Notes: generated by a model from the letters alone, not told the origin. A DNA stretch of 64,000 bases from Moritella marina ATCC 15381 (GCF_008931805.1 NZ_CP044399.1:2542001-2606000); one strand, 5' to 3'. Positions 34,288-43,775 are shown, numbered from the stretch's first letter. Numbers and translations are program-made.

Positions 34288-34818
34288 TTAACTGCATTCT
34301 CTAATTTTCAATGGTTTGTTAGCATCATAACTGTTTAGCACATCTAATAAATTAGCCGTGCTTGAAGCGATGTTAGCAGGAAACAGTTGATCTTGAAGGG
34401 GGTCGGATGGTGATCCAGCTTGTGCAAGATCACTCATCGTCGGTTTAATTAACGTCGCATGCGCTAATTTTTGTTGTAATAGGTATGAGGAATTTTGTAC
34501 TACAGACTCAGGTACATATTTAGTATCGCCGACCGCTACGCCGATTTCTGGCGAAAAGCAGATTTCTAAACGCATCGCTGCCATATTGTTCGTCGCGGCA
34601 TATTCGTTCAAACGCACCATTCGGGCAGCATCGTACGCTGACGTATCAACGACAGGTTGTTTAATCTCGATTTGTTTCTGATCAGAAATGTCAGATGACA
34701 ACATACTTAATAGCAAAGCAAATTTTGCTCTATCACCATTTAAAGCACACTTATTTAATTGCTGACCAAGTTGCAGCTCATCAATTAAAGCGTGTTGTCG
34801 TATCGATTGAACGTAAAT
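34288..34818 (-). CDS. VC2046/SO_2500-family protein, possibly starting at ATT
   Basis: The homologous frame extends well upstream of the first TTG (34716) and contains LIDELQLGQQLN...DRAKFALLLSMLS, the conserved N terminus of this gammaproteobacterial family. Going upstream, no ATG, GTG or TTG occurs before the stop TAA at 34822-34824; the best start is ATT at 34818, with AAGAGGT five bases upstream. That gives 176 residues. The body (SPEIGVAVGDTKYVPE, LFPANIASSTANLLDVL) is soluble, and its function is unknown. If ATT is not used, an upstream frameshift or a truncated TTG product would be the alternatives. Confidence 0.72.
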   Translation of the reverse strand: MYVQSIRQHALIDELQLGQQLNKCALNGDRAKFALLLSMLSSDISDQKQIEIKQPVVDTSAYDAARMVRLNEYAATNNMAAMRLEICFSPEIGVAVGDTKYVPESVVQNSSYLLQQKLAHATLIKPTMSDLAQAGSPSDPLQDQLFPANIASSTANLLDVLNSYDANKPLKIRECS

Positions 34819-34931
34819 AAGTTACCTCTTGTACAGAATTGCGCGCAGAACAACCAAATTTTGCCGCTAAATTATCAACTAGTAAGTTATCGGCTTAATT
34901 TTCCAAATATTTAGCTATTTATTCGATTTTT

Positions 34932-34960
34932 TTGTTCACAAACAGACATTTTCTGATACT
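34932..34960 (+). promoter_or_regulatory. Promoter of the tRNA-Tyr cluster
   Basis: TTGTTC and GATACT are separated by 17 bases; the first tRNA begins 17 bases after the -10 element. Confidence 0.55.
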
Positions 34961-34977
34961 ATCCGTTTCGTACTTGT

Positions 34978-35062
34978 GGAGGGGTTCCCGAGTGGCCAAA
35001 GGGATCAGACTGTAAATCTGACGGCTCAGCCTTCGAAGGTTCGAATCCTTCTCCCTCCACCA
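34978..35062 (+). tRNA. tRNA-Tyr(GTA), copy 1
   Basis: 85 bases with encoded CCA. Acceptor stem GGAGGGG/TCCCTCC, anticodon loop CTGTAAA with GTA, a long variable arm typical of bacterial tRNA-Tyr, and the T-arm GGTTCGAATCC. Identical to the next four copies. Confidence 0.97.
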
Positions 35063-35177
35063 CAATTTGTATTATGTTGCTATTACTGCATTATTGGCTA
35101 ATGCACTATTTATTAGTTAATCGATAGCGACATAATGAAAGACAACATCTATATCGTTAGATGAAAAAAGTATTCGT

Positions 35178-35262
35178 GGAGGGGTTCCCGAGTGGCCAAA
35201 GGGATCAGACTGTAAATCTGACGGCTCAGCCTTCGAAGGTTCGAATCCTTCTCCCTCCACCA
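35178..35262 (+). tRNA. tRNA-Tyr(GTA), copy 2
   Basis: Identical in sequence to copy 1. The preceding 115-base spacer carries a CATCT...AGATG mini-hairpin 20-odd bases before the tRNA. Confidence 0.97.
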
Positions 35263-35370
35263 ATTATTAATACTATGTCGCTCGCATTATTGGCTAATGC
35301 ACTATTAATTGAGTTAATAGCGACATATTGAAAGACAACATCTATATCGTTAGATGAAAACAGTATTCGT

Positions 35371-35455
35371 GGAGGGGTTCCCGAGTGGCCAAAGGGATCA
35401 GACTGTAAATCTGACGGCTCAGCCTTCGAAGGTTCGAATCCTTCTCCCTCCACCA
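35371..35455 (+). tRNA. tRNA-Tyr(GTA), copy 3
   Basis: Identical in sequence to copy 1. Its 108-base upstream spacer is a near-duplicate of the one before copy 2. Confidence 0.97.
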
Positions 35456-35575
35456 TCATTTAGCTTTATTGATTGCTTTAAATAAAATCATATGTTGTGG
35501 CCAATGTAAGGATTTAAGCAATAAATGAAGTGATACAACATCTGCCATGACGAGTAGATGCATAAAGCATTACGT

Positions 35576-35660
35576 GGAGGGGTTCCCGAGTGGCCAAAGG
35601 GATCAGACTGTAAATCTGACGGCTCAGCCTTCGAAGGTTCGAATCCTTCTCCCTCCACCA
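35576..35660 (+). tRNA. tRNA-Tyr(GTA), copy 4
   Basis: Identical in sequence to copy 1. Its 120-base upstream spacer belongs to a second spacer family (TTGTGGCCAATGTA block, then ACAACATCTGCCAT). Confidence 0.97.
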
Positions 35661-35781
35661 TCATTCAACTTTGTTGATAACTTGAATAATTCAAGCATTG
35701 TGGCCAATGTATTGATTAAAGATATTATCGAAGTGAATACAACATCTGCCATCGAGTAGATGAAAAAATAGAGAAATATGT

Positions 35782-35866
35782 GGAGGGGTTCCCGAGTGGC
35801 CAAAGGGATCAGACTGTAAATCTGACGGCTCAGCCTTCGAAGGTTCGAATCCTTCTCCCTCCACCA
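35782..35866 (+). tRNA. tRNA-Tyr(GTA), copy 5
   Basis: Identical in sequence to copy 1. The upstream spacer matches the second spacer family. No clear rho-independent terminator follows in the 220-base gap to the pilin gene. Confidence 0.97.
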
Positions 35867-36086
35867 CTCTCTATTCATAATAATTAACTCTCCATTTATT
35901 CCTACCTTCCATTTCTAGTTACACTTCAATTTTTATCTTTAAAATTTAGACATCTACAAATTCGTTATCAATACTTCTAATATCAAAACATCTGTTTACA
36001 GCATTAATATATATTGCATAAATCTACGCGCAAAAAATGCCACTTGTTCAGCAACATTATCATAAACTAAAAATAGAGATTCACTA

Positions 36087-36581
36087 TTAACAACCGTGAG
36101 TTAATAGCACGACTTTCGTTATTTCGTGTGGTTGGTAAATTAACTGGCAATAATCAGCAGTGGCAATGTTTGCAGGCTCCTTTTTAGCGTAACTGTCATT
36201 TAATGAAATAGTTAAAATCCGCTGATTTTTATCATCAAAAATATTACTAAAAATAAATCCATCATCACTACCCAAATTTAACAGTTTTTTAATCGAATTA
36301 ATGTATCCTATTGGATAGCCCTTACACGTTAAAAAACCATCAACGATGACTTCTTTACCTATAGCTTTATGGCATTCATTTTCCAATCCCAAAATTAACG
36401 ACTTATAATAAATCAAATTAATCGCGGTCCGTAAGTCTGCTGCAACACTGGCAATCTTAGCTTTTTTAGCATCTCCGGATAAGTTAACAAATTTCGGTAC
36501 TGCAATTGCCGATATAATCGCAAGGATGACAATAACAATTGTCATCTCAATGAGAGTAAAACCTTTCGCTCTAAACCCCAT
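36087..36581 (-). CDS. Type IV pilin-like (MshA/type II pseudopilin) protein
   Basis: 164 residues with a class III prepilin leader: RAKG-FTLIEMTIVIVILAIISAIAVPKFV, where cleavage after Gly leaves Phe1 and Glu5, then the hydrophobic assembly helix. The globular part has Cys pairs (NECHKA, FLTCKG, DYCQLI, THGC), consistent with a disulfide-bonded loop as in MSHA-type pilins. AAGGAT precedes the start. No assembly genes are nearby, so it is an orphan pilin that would use machinery encoded elsewhere. Confidence 0.85.
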   Translation of the reverse strand: MGFRAKGFTLIEMTIVIVILAIISAIAVPKFVNLSGDAKKAKIASVAADLRTAINLIYYKSLILGLENECHKAIGKEVIVDGFLTCKGYPIGYINSIKKLLNLGSDDGFIFSNIFDDKNQRILTISLNDSYAKKEPANIATADYCQLIYQPHEITKVVLLTHGC

Positions 36582-36878
36582 ATTATCCTTTATTTTAATT
36601 CACAAACTAGCTTGTAATATCACTACAATCTTTAACAATCGCATTATAAGCTAACTACTCAATCCCATAAAGTATTTTATACACATTTAAAGTATGGTTA
36701 TTGATAGGTAACACCGAATCAACTCGCGTTATTTTTGTCGCACAAAAAATACGCAGTTTACTGCTTAGCGTAACAAAATCAGGCACCTCTCAAGACAGTA
36801 TTATGCATACCTGCTATTGTGGTTAACGCTAATTTCTAGCACCTAAACTTATCTATTAAGCTTGAGTATTTAATAAAC

Positions 36879-38528
36879 ATGAATAAGAATTTTGACTATC
36901 GAAATAAACGCGTACTCATTGTTGATGACCAACGTGCTTTTCAGATCATGCTCAAAACCATGTTAATTAATTTTGGTGCCAAAGACGTGACGCACGTCGG
37001 CAGTGCAGAAGACGCATTAAAACTATGTCGCCACGATAGCTTTGACTTATTGCTTGTTGATTACAACTTGGGTTCAGGTATTAACGGCCGCCAATTATTT
37101 GAAGCACTCAAAATGGATAATTTACTGCCTATCCATACCGTCTTTTTTTTGGTTACCGGTGATAACTCCAAAGCCATTGTATTAAGCGCAATTCAAATGA
37201 CACCAGATGATTATTTGATGAAACCTTTTTCTCAAAATGAGCTTAATTTACGTATTCAAAAAGCATTCAATAAAAAAGAAACCCTGCTACCGATCTACCA
37301 AGCCATTAAGAATGATGATTTTGACCAAGTAATGGAAGAATGTGACAACGCGATCATCTATTCATCGCGTTATCGAAATTACTGTCGCTTGTTTAAAGCC
37401 GACCTACTCATTGAAAAAGCAAGGTATGACGAAGCTCGTATTATATTAGAAGACTTCATTGAAGATCACCCGCACACTCAAGCACAGCTATTGCTAGGTC
37501 GAGTATATTGCCTAGAGAAAAAATACCAACAAGCGATCCCATTACTGTCTGACATAGTAAAACATAACCCTATGATATTAGATGGTTACGATTGGTTAGC
37601 GCAATGCTTTAAAGAAGGTGGCGATACAGAAAAAGCACTAGAAATCGTGCAGCGTGCAATAAAACATTCGCATTTGTCATTAGACCGCCAAAAATTACTT
37701 GCTGAATTAGCCCTTGATACCCACATGAATGCGGTAGCCAAAGAGGCTTTTTTCGCCATTTTAATGCAAACTAAAAACACGATCCACCAAGATCCACAGC
37801 ACTTAATTAATTACGTTCAATCCATTATTCTCCTGGCTAAAAACGAAGGTGACCAGTTTAAACAAGGTCGATTATTACAAGAGATTAGTGGTTTGTTTCA
37901 TCGTTCTTCTCAACAGCACCCTTATGTAGAAGAAGAAGAATTATTGGCGCTGGAAGGTTACAGCTTAGCATCGATTCACAATGTAAAAGGTAATCAAGTA
38001 AAAGCGAAAAATACCTTATTAAAAAGTAATGAAACATATTTAACCGAACCTCAGATCACACCTGAATGGTTAGGACCACAACTCGCTAATTTACTTATTG
38101 AATTAGAAGAATTTGAGTTTGCTGAAAGGTTAAAGCCTTATATCAGACATACCAGTACCCACAGTGAAAAATTGCTTGCTAACATCAGTGGTGAAGAAGA
38201 CAGTAAAGAAATCCAATTTCAGCACCACAACAAATTGGGTATTGAAGCGTTCTCAGACGGGAAGTTGGAAGTGGCACTAGAGCACTTTGAAACAGCATTG
38301 TCTATTGCCCCTCTCAATACAGGCGCTGCGCTTAATAAAGTGCAAGTATGTCTCGCCCTACTCGTTAAAGTTGACCGCCCATGGCCTGAAATAACCAAGA
38401 ATATTTCAGAGACATTTATTGCTCTTGAGGACTTTCCATTATCAGAGCAACAAAGCGAACGTAAAGCGGAACTAAGAAAAGAGTTTAACATCCAACGGAT
38501 GCAAGCAAAGAAAAGAGCAAATAGCTAA
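36879..38528 (+). CDS. Response regulator with REC and TPR domains
   Basis: 549 residues. REC domain at about 10-135: acidic pair Asp16-Asp17 (VLIVDDQ), phospho-acceptor Asp61 (LLVDYNLG), Thr in FLVTGDN and Lys in LMKPFS. The rest is helical with tetratricopeptide repeats (about 170-300 and 440-500; for example YDEARIILEDFIEDHPHTQAQLLLGRVYCLEKKYQQAIPLL and KLEVALEHFETALSIAPLN). No DNA-binding output domain, so signalling probably goes through protein contacts. No histidine kinase is adjacent. Confidence 0.9.
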   Translation: MNKNFDYRNKRVLIVDDQRAFQIMLKTMLINFGAKDVTHVGSAEDALKLCRHDSFDLLLVDYNLGSGINGRQLFEALKMDNLLPIHTVFFLVTGDNSKAIVLSAIQMTPDDYLMKPFSQNELNLRIQKAFNKKETLLPIYQAIKNDDFDQVMEECDNAIIYSSRYRNYCRLFKADLLIEKARYDEARIILEDFIEDHPHTQAQLLLGRVYCLEKKYQQAIPLLSDIVKHNPMILDGYDWLAQCFKEGGDTEKALEIVQRAIKHSHLSLDRQKLLAELALDTHMNAVAKEAFFAILMQTKNTIHQDPQHLINYVQSIILLAKNEGDQFKQGRLLQEISGLFHRSSQQHPYVEEEELLALEGYSLASIHNVKGNQVKAKNTLLKSNETYLTEPQITPEWLGPQLANLLIELEEFEFAERLKPYIRHTSTHSEKLLANISGEEDSKEIQFQHHNKLGIEAFSDGKLEVALEHFETALSIAPLNTGAALNKVQVCLALLVKVDRPWPEITKNISETFIALEDFPLSEQQSERKAELRKEFNIQRMQAKKRANS

Positions 38529-38707
38529 GCCCTTACTCACAGAGCCGACTGCTAAGATAAAGGAATATTAAACAGTAGTTCATTCCCGCTCAAATAATAA
38601 AACATAAAAAATAAAGATTTGCCTCGCAACTTATGCATGAATAATAGATGCTATAGGCATAAAAAGCTTTTAGATAATTTTGTAGATCATATAGGGTTAA
38701 AAAACCA

Positions 38708-39532
38708 ATGAAAATAATCTCATTCAACATAAACGGCCTTCGCGCTCGATTACATCAATTACAAGCGATTGTAGACAAGCATTCGCCTGACGTAATTGGC
38801 CTACAAGAGATCAAAGTGCACAACGAGATGTTCCCTGTAGCAGCCGTTGAAGACATGGGTTATCACGTCTTTTTTCACGGTCAGAAAGCGCATTACGGTG
38901 TTGCTATGATGGTGAAAAAAAGCACCGTTGCTGACGTAGAAGCGATTAAAGTGCAATACGGTTTCCCAACCGATGATGAAGAAGCGCAAAAACGTATGAT
39001 CATGGTGACGTTTGACCAAACATCAGGCAAACCAATCACAGTATTAAACGGTTATTTCCCACAAGGCGAGAACATCAGCCACGAAACGAAATACCCATAC
39101 AAGCGTAAATTCTATCAAGATTTGAATATCTACCTTAATGACAATCACACAGCAGAAGACGATGTGATTGTCATGGGTGATATCAACATTTCCCCTGCAG
39201 ATAAAGATATTGGCATCGGTGAACCCAATGCCAAACGTTGGTTAAAAACCGGTAAATGTAGCTTCCAGCCAGAAGAACGTGAATGGTTAGCAAAACTGCA
39301 AGGGTTTGGTCTACACGATACATTTCGCACTATTAAGCCAGAAGTAAGCGACCGCTACAGCTGGTTCGATTACCGCTCAAAAGGCTTCCCTGACAACCGA
39401 GGTCTGCGTATTGACGTGATCTTAGCGACTGCAACCTTGAATGCGAAAGTGGTTGAAAGTGATGTCGACTACGAACTGCGCGGCATCGAAAAACCATCTG
39501 ACCACGCTCCAATCTGGACGACTTTTAGTTAA
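38708..39532 (+). CDS. xthA: Exodeoxyribonuclease III
   Basis: 274 residues of the Mg-dependent EEP nuclease family, acting as AP endonuclease and 3'-5' exonuclease in base-excision repair. Motifs: [20 protein letters not shown] (metal Glu), [40 protein letters not shown] and the C-terminal [11 protein letters not shown] with the catalytic Asp-His. Full length, single gene with its own terminator. Confidence 0.96.
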   Translation: MKIISFNINGLRARLHQLQAIVDKHSPDVIGLQEIKVHNEMFPVAAVEDMGYHVFFHGQKAHYGVAMMVKKSTVADVEAIKVQYGFPTDDEEAQKRMIMVTFDQTSGKPITVLNGYFPQGENISHETKYPYKRKFYQDLNIYLNDNHTAEDDVIVMGDINISPADKDIGIGEPNAKRWLKTGKCSFQPEEREWLAKLQGFGLHDTFRTIKPEVSDRYSWFDYRSKGFPDNRGLRIDVILATATLNAKVVESDVDYELRGIEKPSDHAPIWTTFS

Positions 39533-39563
39533 CAATATTGATCAACATTTATCAATGTAAGAC

Positions 39564-39594
39564 AATAGCCTAGGAGCAAGTCCCTAGGCTATTT
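39564..39594 (+). terminator. Stem-loop after xthA
   Basis: AATAGCCTAGG and CCTAGGCTATT pair perfectly around an 8-base loop, followed by only a short TT. It lies 31 bases after the stop. Confidence 0.65.
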
Positions 39595-39670
39595 AACATA
39601 TCAAAAACGCATTTTAGAAATATGTGTCTAACCTTAATATTACCCAGACATTCAGATATCAGATGCAATA

Positions 39671-41212
39671 ATGACGATGCAGTGGACCAAGATACGTGCA
39701 ACAGCCAACAGTTTAATTCTCAGTGTTTTAGTGAACATATCTCCCGCTAATGCCCAGTATTCCGCTAATATAAAATCTCATGTTCCTGATGTGATATCTC
39801 ACTTCCCGGCACCAACATTACCTTACACAATAGCCCAGCAGCAGCTTGATATTCATAGTCAACCGAGCTTTGAAGACCTTCCCCAGCTATTAGCAAAACG
39901 TACCATCAAAGTACTCGTGGTGAACCACCCTGCTTATTATTTTATTTATCAAAGCCGCCCACGTGGGCTTGCCTATGACATGATGCGGGAATACGAAAAA
40001 CGCTTAAATAAAAGACACTTCAAAGACACTAAACTAAAACTAAATATCTTGTTCATTCCCGTACCAAGCAGCCAGATAATCAACTTGCTTGAACAAGGTT
40101 ATGGCGATATCGCCATCGGTCCATTAATGACCCCACTACGCCAGCAAAATCAAGTGACTCATACCGAGCCTATTTATACAGACAATCAGTTATTAGTCGT
40201 CAGCCATAAATCGACAACGGCGTACAAAGATATAAAACAGCTCTCAGGTAAAGAAATATGGATACGCCGAAATAGTATTTATCACCAGCAATTAAAGCAT
40301 ATCAACAAGCAGTTATTCCTCCACAACAAGCCACCTATTAACATCCATATTGTCAGTGATGAACTGGAGGATTTCGAAATATTAGCCATGGTCAATAATA
40401 AACAGATATTCATGACGATGATCTCGAATCACAGTTTACGTTTATGGAAACGGTTATATAAAAATATAAAAATACATACTGAATTAGCCGTCGGCAGCCA
40501 CATTCCGAGTACATGGGCAGTGCGGAATAACACCCCACAATTAACCAATAGCTTAAATCAATTTATCGCTAAACATAAAAAGGGCACCAAGATCGGCAAC
40601 ATCTTGCACCGCCGCTACTTGATGAGACACCCTTGGTTAAAAAAAGTCATTCATCAACAATTTGAAAATCGCTATTTGGAAACCGAAAAAATCATTAAAA
40701 AATACGCTAAACAGTACAAATTTGACTGGCAACTGATTCTGGCGCAAGCTTATCAAGAATCACGCCTGAATCAAAAAGCCATTAGCCATCGTGGTGCTGT
40801 TGGTGTCATGCAGGTATTACCTTCAACGGCTAACGAGCCTTATGTCAATATTAAAAATATCAACAAGGTAGACAGTAATATCCATGCCGGAGTGAAGTAT
40901 TTACATTTTATGCATCAGCGCTATTTTAACCATGACAATATTACTGAACTAGATTCATTATTACTTAGTTTTGCCGCTTATAACGCCGGTCCAACAAAGT
41001 TAATTAGATTAAGAAAGCGGGCAATAAAACAAGGCTTAAACCCTAACATTTGGTTTAATCATGTCGAGAAAGTTGCAGCAGAAGTGATTGGCAGAGAAAC
41101 GGTGGATTATGTAAACAACATTTATAAATTTTACATCACCTATTTACTCGCATCCCGTTATCAAATTAACGAAACGCAATTAGCACAGCAGCAAGTTGCA
41201 AACACGCGCTAA
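39671..41212 (+). CDS. MltF-like lytic transglycosylase with one solute-binding domain
   Basis: 513 residues, the usual MltF size. Signal peptide (ANSLILSVLVNISPANA), one SBP_bac_3 domain at about 75-315 (RTIKVLVVNHPAYYFIYQ, YGDIAIGPLMTP), then the SLT domain at about 335-495 with catalytic Glu363 in AQAYQESRLNQ, GAVGVMQVLPSTA and FAAYNAGPTKL. It probably trims peptidoglycan in the periplasm or at the outer membrane. The start with ATGACGATG is weakly supported. Convergent with the amino acid ABC operon. A paralogue with two binding domains is at 5701-7941. Confidence 0.88.
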   Translation: MTMQWTKIRATANSLILSVLVNISPANAQYSANIKSHVPDVISHFPAPTLPYTIAQQQLDIHSQPSFEDLPQLLAKRTIKVLVVNHPAYYFIYQSRPRGLAYDMMREYEKRLNKRHFKDTKLKLNILFIPVPSSQIINLLEQGYGDIAIGPLMTPLRQQNQVTHTEPIYTDNQLLVVSHKSTTAYKDIKQLSGKEIWIRRNSIYHQQLKHINKQLFLHNKPPINIHIVSDELEDFEILAMVNNKQIFMTMISNHSLRLWKRLYKNIKIHTELAVGSHIPSTWAVRNNTPQLTNSLNQFIAKHKKGTKIGNILHRRYLMRHPWLKKVIHQQFENRYLETEKIIKKYAKQYKFDWQLILAQAYQESRLNQKAISHRGAVGVMQVLPSTANEPYVNIKNINKVDSNIHAGVKYLHFMHQRYFNHDNITELDSLLLSFAAYNAGPTKLIRLRKRAIKQGLNPNIWFNHVEKVAAEVIGRETVDYVNNIYKFYITYLLASRYQINETQLAQQQVANTR

Positions 41213-41224
41213 TACTTCAGAGCC

Positions 41225-41253
41225 AAAAAAGCCGTTATGGAGCCCACAACGGC
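41225..41253 (-). terminator. Rho-independent terminator of the amino acid ABC operon
   Basis: GCCGTT and AACGGC pair around an 11-base loop; six T residues follow on the minus strand. It lies 27 bases after the last permease gene. Confidence 0.8.
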
Positions 41254-41280
41254 CTGCTATTTTATAACCTACACTCACCG

Positions 41281-41991
41281 TTAAGCTAAGTGTCTAAACG
41301 CCCGTTTTTCTAAGCGTTTGAATACCGCAAAAATACCAAAACAGAGACACAAGTAAATACCGCCAGCAAAGATAAATGCTTCAAACGGTGCATAAAAGCG
41401 GGAATACACATTATAACCCGCACCGGTAATATCAACCAAGGTCACGACACTGGCGATAGACGTGGCATGCAGCATAAAGATAACTTCATTACTGTACGCA
41501 GGTAATGCACGGCGAAATGCCGACGGTAAGATGATACGACGCAAGATCTGCCAATAATTCATCCCATACGCTTGCGCGGCTTCAATTTCACCTTTATCCG
41601 TTGTCACCAATGAGCCACGTATGATCTCGGTACTGTACGCCGCCGTATTTAACACAAACGCTAACAGACAAGGATAAAATGCATCTTCAAGTAAGAACCA
41701 AATTGAGCTGTCTTGGATACCATCAATCATGGTCACACCATAATAAATCATATACAACTGGATCAATAATGGCGTACCACGGAACACATAAGTGAATAAC
41801 CAAATACTACGCGACAGCCACACATACTGACTGGTGCGCATGATAGCTAATGGCACCGCTAAAAAAAAACCAATCACCACCGACAGGAACGTCAGTTGTA
41901 CCGTTAAGACCGTACCATCCCAATACTCACTTAAGGTATTCGGGGTAAACATTTCATTTTGCTCAAGCAAAGCAATCAGTTGATCTAACAT
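41281..41991 (-). CDS. Polar amino acid ABC transporter, permease (HisM/ArtM/AotM type)
   Basis: 236 residues with about five transmembrane segments. The permease signature loop that docks the ATPase is present (EIEAAQAYGMNYWQILRRIILPSAFRRALPAYSNEVI). TEIIRGSLVTTDKGE precedes it. Last gene of a four-gene operon; its start follows the upstream permease stop by one base, so the two are probably co-translated and form the heterodimeric channel. Confidence 0.92.
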   Translation of the reverse strand: MLDQLIALLEQNEMFTPNTLSEYWDGTVLTVQLTFLSVVIGFFLAVPLAIMRTSQYVWLSRSIWLFTYVFRGTPLLIQLYMIYYGVTMIDGIQDSSIWFLLEDAFYPCLLAFVLNTAAYSTEIIRGSLVTTDKGEIEAAQAYGMNYWQILRRIILPSAFRRALPAYSNEVIFMLHATSIASVVTLVDITGAGYNVYSRFYAPFEAFIFAGGIYLCLCFGIFAVFKRLEKRAFRHLA

Positions 41992-41992
41992 A

Positions 41993-42757
41993 TTAATGAC
42001 CCTCTACACCTTTGCTAAAGTGACGTTCTAAATATTTCAGCACAATCTCACTCACCGTGGTAATGGCTAAATACACAAACGCCACAGGAATAAAGAATAA
42101 AAACGGTTCATAGGTTGTCATCGCCGCTTCTTTCGCTAGCTTAACCATATCCGACAAACCAATCACAGAGACCAGTGCCGTTGTTTTAACAAGCACTAAC
42201 CAGTTATTACCAATGCCCGGCAAGGCAAAACGCATCATTTGTGGGAACATCACCCGACGAAATACTTGCCAATCAGACATGCCATACGCTGTCGCAGCCT
42301 CTAATTGGCCTTTATCAACAGATAACAATGCCCCACGGAACGTCTCACCCATGTAAGCACCAAAAATGAAACCAATAGTCAGCACACCTGCTGTGAACTC
42401 ATCGATATTAAAATACAAGCCATCTTCATAAAACGCCGACAAGGTTAACCAACCATGCTCAACATAAAATGCATTGATGGCGTAAGTTTCATGTAATTCA
42501 TACAACCATTCTGAAAAATTGTTTAAGCCCACTTGTAAGCCAAAATAAATCAGCATCATAAGCACGAGATCAGGTACACCACGAACCAAACTCGTGTAAG
42601 TAAGTGCAAGCGCAGAAGAAATTTTACCGCCAGAATAGCGTGCTACAGCGGTTATTAACCCGAGTAACACAGCGATAATTAATGAAAAAATGGCAAGTTT
42701 AACGGTTAATATAGCGCCATTAAAAATACTTGGGCCATAACCTTGAAGATCTAACAT
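41993..42757 (-). CDS. Polar amino acid ABC transporter, permease (HisQ/ArtQ/AotQ type)
   Basis: 254 residues. N terminus GYGPSIFNGAILTVKLAIFSLIIAVLLGLITAVAR, conserved GETFRGALLSVDKGQLEAATAYGMSDWQVFRRVMFPQMMRFALPGIGNNWLVLVKTTAL, which holds the EAA loop. The insertion around residues 80-120 (aromatic, acidic, periplasmic) is longer than in HisQ and resembles AotQ-like permeases. Pairs with the downstream permease. Confidence 0.92.
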   Translation of the reverse strand: MLDLQGYGPSIFNGAILTVKLAIFSLIIAVLLGLITAVARYSGGKISSALALTYTSLVRGVPDLVLMMLIYFGLQVGLNNFSEWLYELHETYAINAFYVEHGWLTLSAFYEDGLYFNIDEFTAGVLTIGFIFGAYMGETFRGALLSVDKGQLEAATAYGMSDWQVFRRVMFPQMMRFALPGIGNNWLVLVKTTALVSVIGLSDMVKLAKEAAMTTYEPFLFFIPVAFVYLAITTVSEIVLKYLERHFSKGVEGH

Positions 42758-42889
42758 AATATTCCCAGAAAGCAGTGGGCGTAACCCTTCGCTAATAGCC
42801 CAGTTAATAACCTTGGCTAATAACTGAATGTCACAAAGAGTCCACCCATTTTTATTATCGTCACACGCAACTGCGCGGCGATAAAGAAA

Positions 42890-43651
42890 CTACATTTTAA
42901 TGCTGTAGCTGAAGTATTTAGCTTGGATCGTTTCGTATGTGCCATCGGTTTTGATTTCAGCTAATACTTTATTAAACGTTGCAGCAAGTGACTTATCACG
43001 TTTACGCAGCGCAACACCCATGCCTTCGCCTAATTGGAATGTATCGCCTACAGCAGTAAAAGCACCTTTCTTTTCAGGGATCAATAACGTGGTATCACCA
43101 ACTGGGAAATCCAGTAATACCATGTCTAAACGACCGCCTTCAAGATCCAGTAATAAATCACCGCTGGTATTGTAACGTTTGATAGTGTTATTTTTAGCAT
43201 ACTCCGCAGTGACATGTGTATCTTGTACTGTGCCGCGCTGCACGCCAATACGTAATTCTTTAAAGGCCGCTTTATCTGTCACATCCAGTTTAAAGTCTGC
43301 CGCTGCAAACCAACCGCTCGGCGTATTGTAGTAAGGTTCAGAGAACAGCACTTGTTTTCTACGTGCATCAGTAATCGACATTGACGAGAAGATAGCATCG
43401 TATTTACGTGATAATAAACCTGGAATAATACCGTCCCAAGATTGTACAACCCAAGTACAATTCCAATTAGCGCGCTTACACACTTCATTACCTAAATCGA
43501 TCTCGAAACCGGTTAGCTCACCATCAGGCGTTTTGTATTCAAACGGCTTGTAAGGTGCATCAACACCTAAACGCACATCAGTCCATTCTTTCGCTACCAC
43601 AGCTGAAGAAAGTAATAAGCTTGTTGCAAATAAAGTCGCTAATTTTTTCAT
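42890..43651 (-). CDS. Periplasmic basic amino acid-binding protein (ArgT/HisJ/AotJ type)
   Basis: 253 residues with a signal peptide (MKKLATLFATSLLLSSAVVA-KEW). SBP_bac_3 fold: VRLGVDAPYKPFEYKTPDGELTGFEIDLGNEVCKRANWNCTWV, DAIFSSMSITDARRKQVLFSEPYYNTPS, RIGVQRGTVQDTHV. The Cys pair (EVCKRANWNCTW) matches the disulfide of lysine/arginine/ornithine- and histidine-binding proteins. The 132-base gap to the permease gene is typical for an abundantly made binding protein. Confidence 0.92.
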   Translation of the reverse strand: MKKLATLFATSLLLSSAVVAKEWTDVRLGVDAPYKPFEYKTPDGELTGFEIDLGNEVCKRANWNCTWVVQSWDGIIPGLLSRKYDAIFSSMSITDARRKQVLFSEPYYNTPSGWFAAADFKLDVTDKAAFKELRIGVQRGTVQDTHVTAEYAKNNTIKRYNTSGDLLLDLEGGRLDMVLLDFPVGDTTLLIPEKKGAFTAVGDTFQLGEGMGVALRKRDKSLAATFNKVLAEIKTDGTYETIQAKYFSYSIKM

Positions 43652-43712
43652 ACATATTTCCCTATTATTATAATTGGGTCAATCAATGACCCGTGTTGTG
43701 TTGTTTTGGTTT

Positions 43713-43775
43713 TTAATATTTCGGTGCCAGCTCTTAATACTTAGGTGCTAGCTCTTAATATTTCGGTGCCAAGAA
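43713..43775. repeat. 21-bp tandem triplication at the end of the ABC ATPase gene
   Basis: Three in-frame 21-bp units each read LAPKY-stop on the minus strand: 43755-43775 (the real end of the gene), 43734-43754 and 43713-43733 (downstream copies, each preceded by a Glu codon). The two outer copies are more alike than the middle one. Confidence 0.85.

Noticed and set aside
35226-35878. Open frames antisense to the tRNA-Tyr genes (for example GGGRRIRTFEG and GEGFEPSKAEPSD)
   Set aside because: These are typical spurious translations of tRNA complements; the sense-strand tRNA structures are complete.
36726-36754. Stem-loop GCGTTATTTTTGT / ACAAAAAATACGC before the response regulator gene
   Set aside because: Two mismatches and simple A/T tracts; no flanking evidence for a terminator or regulator.
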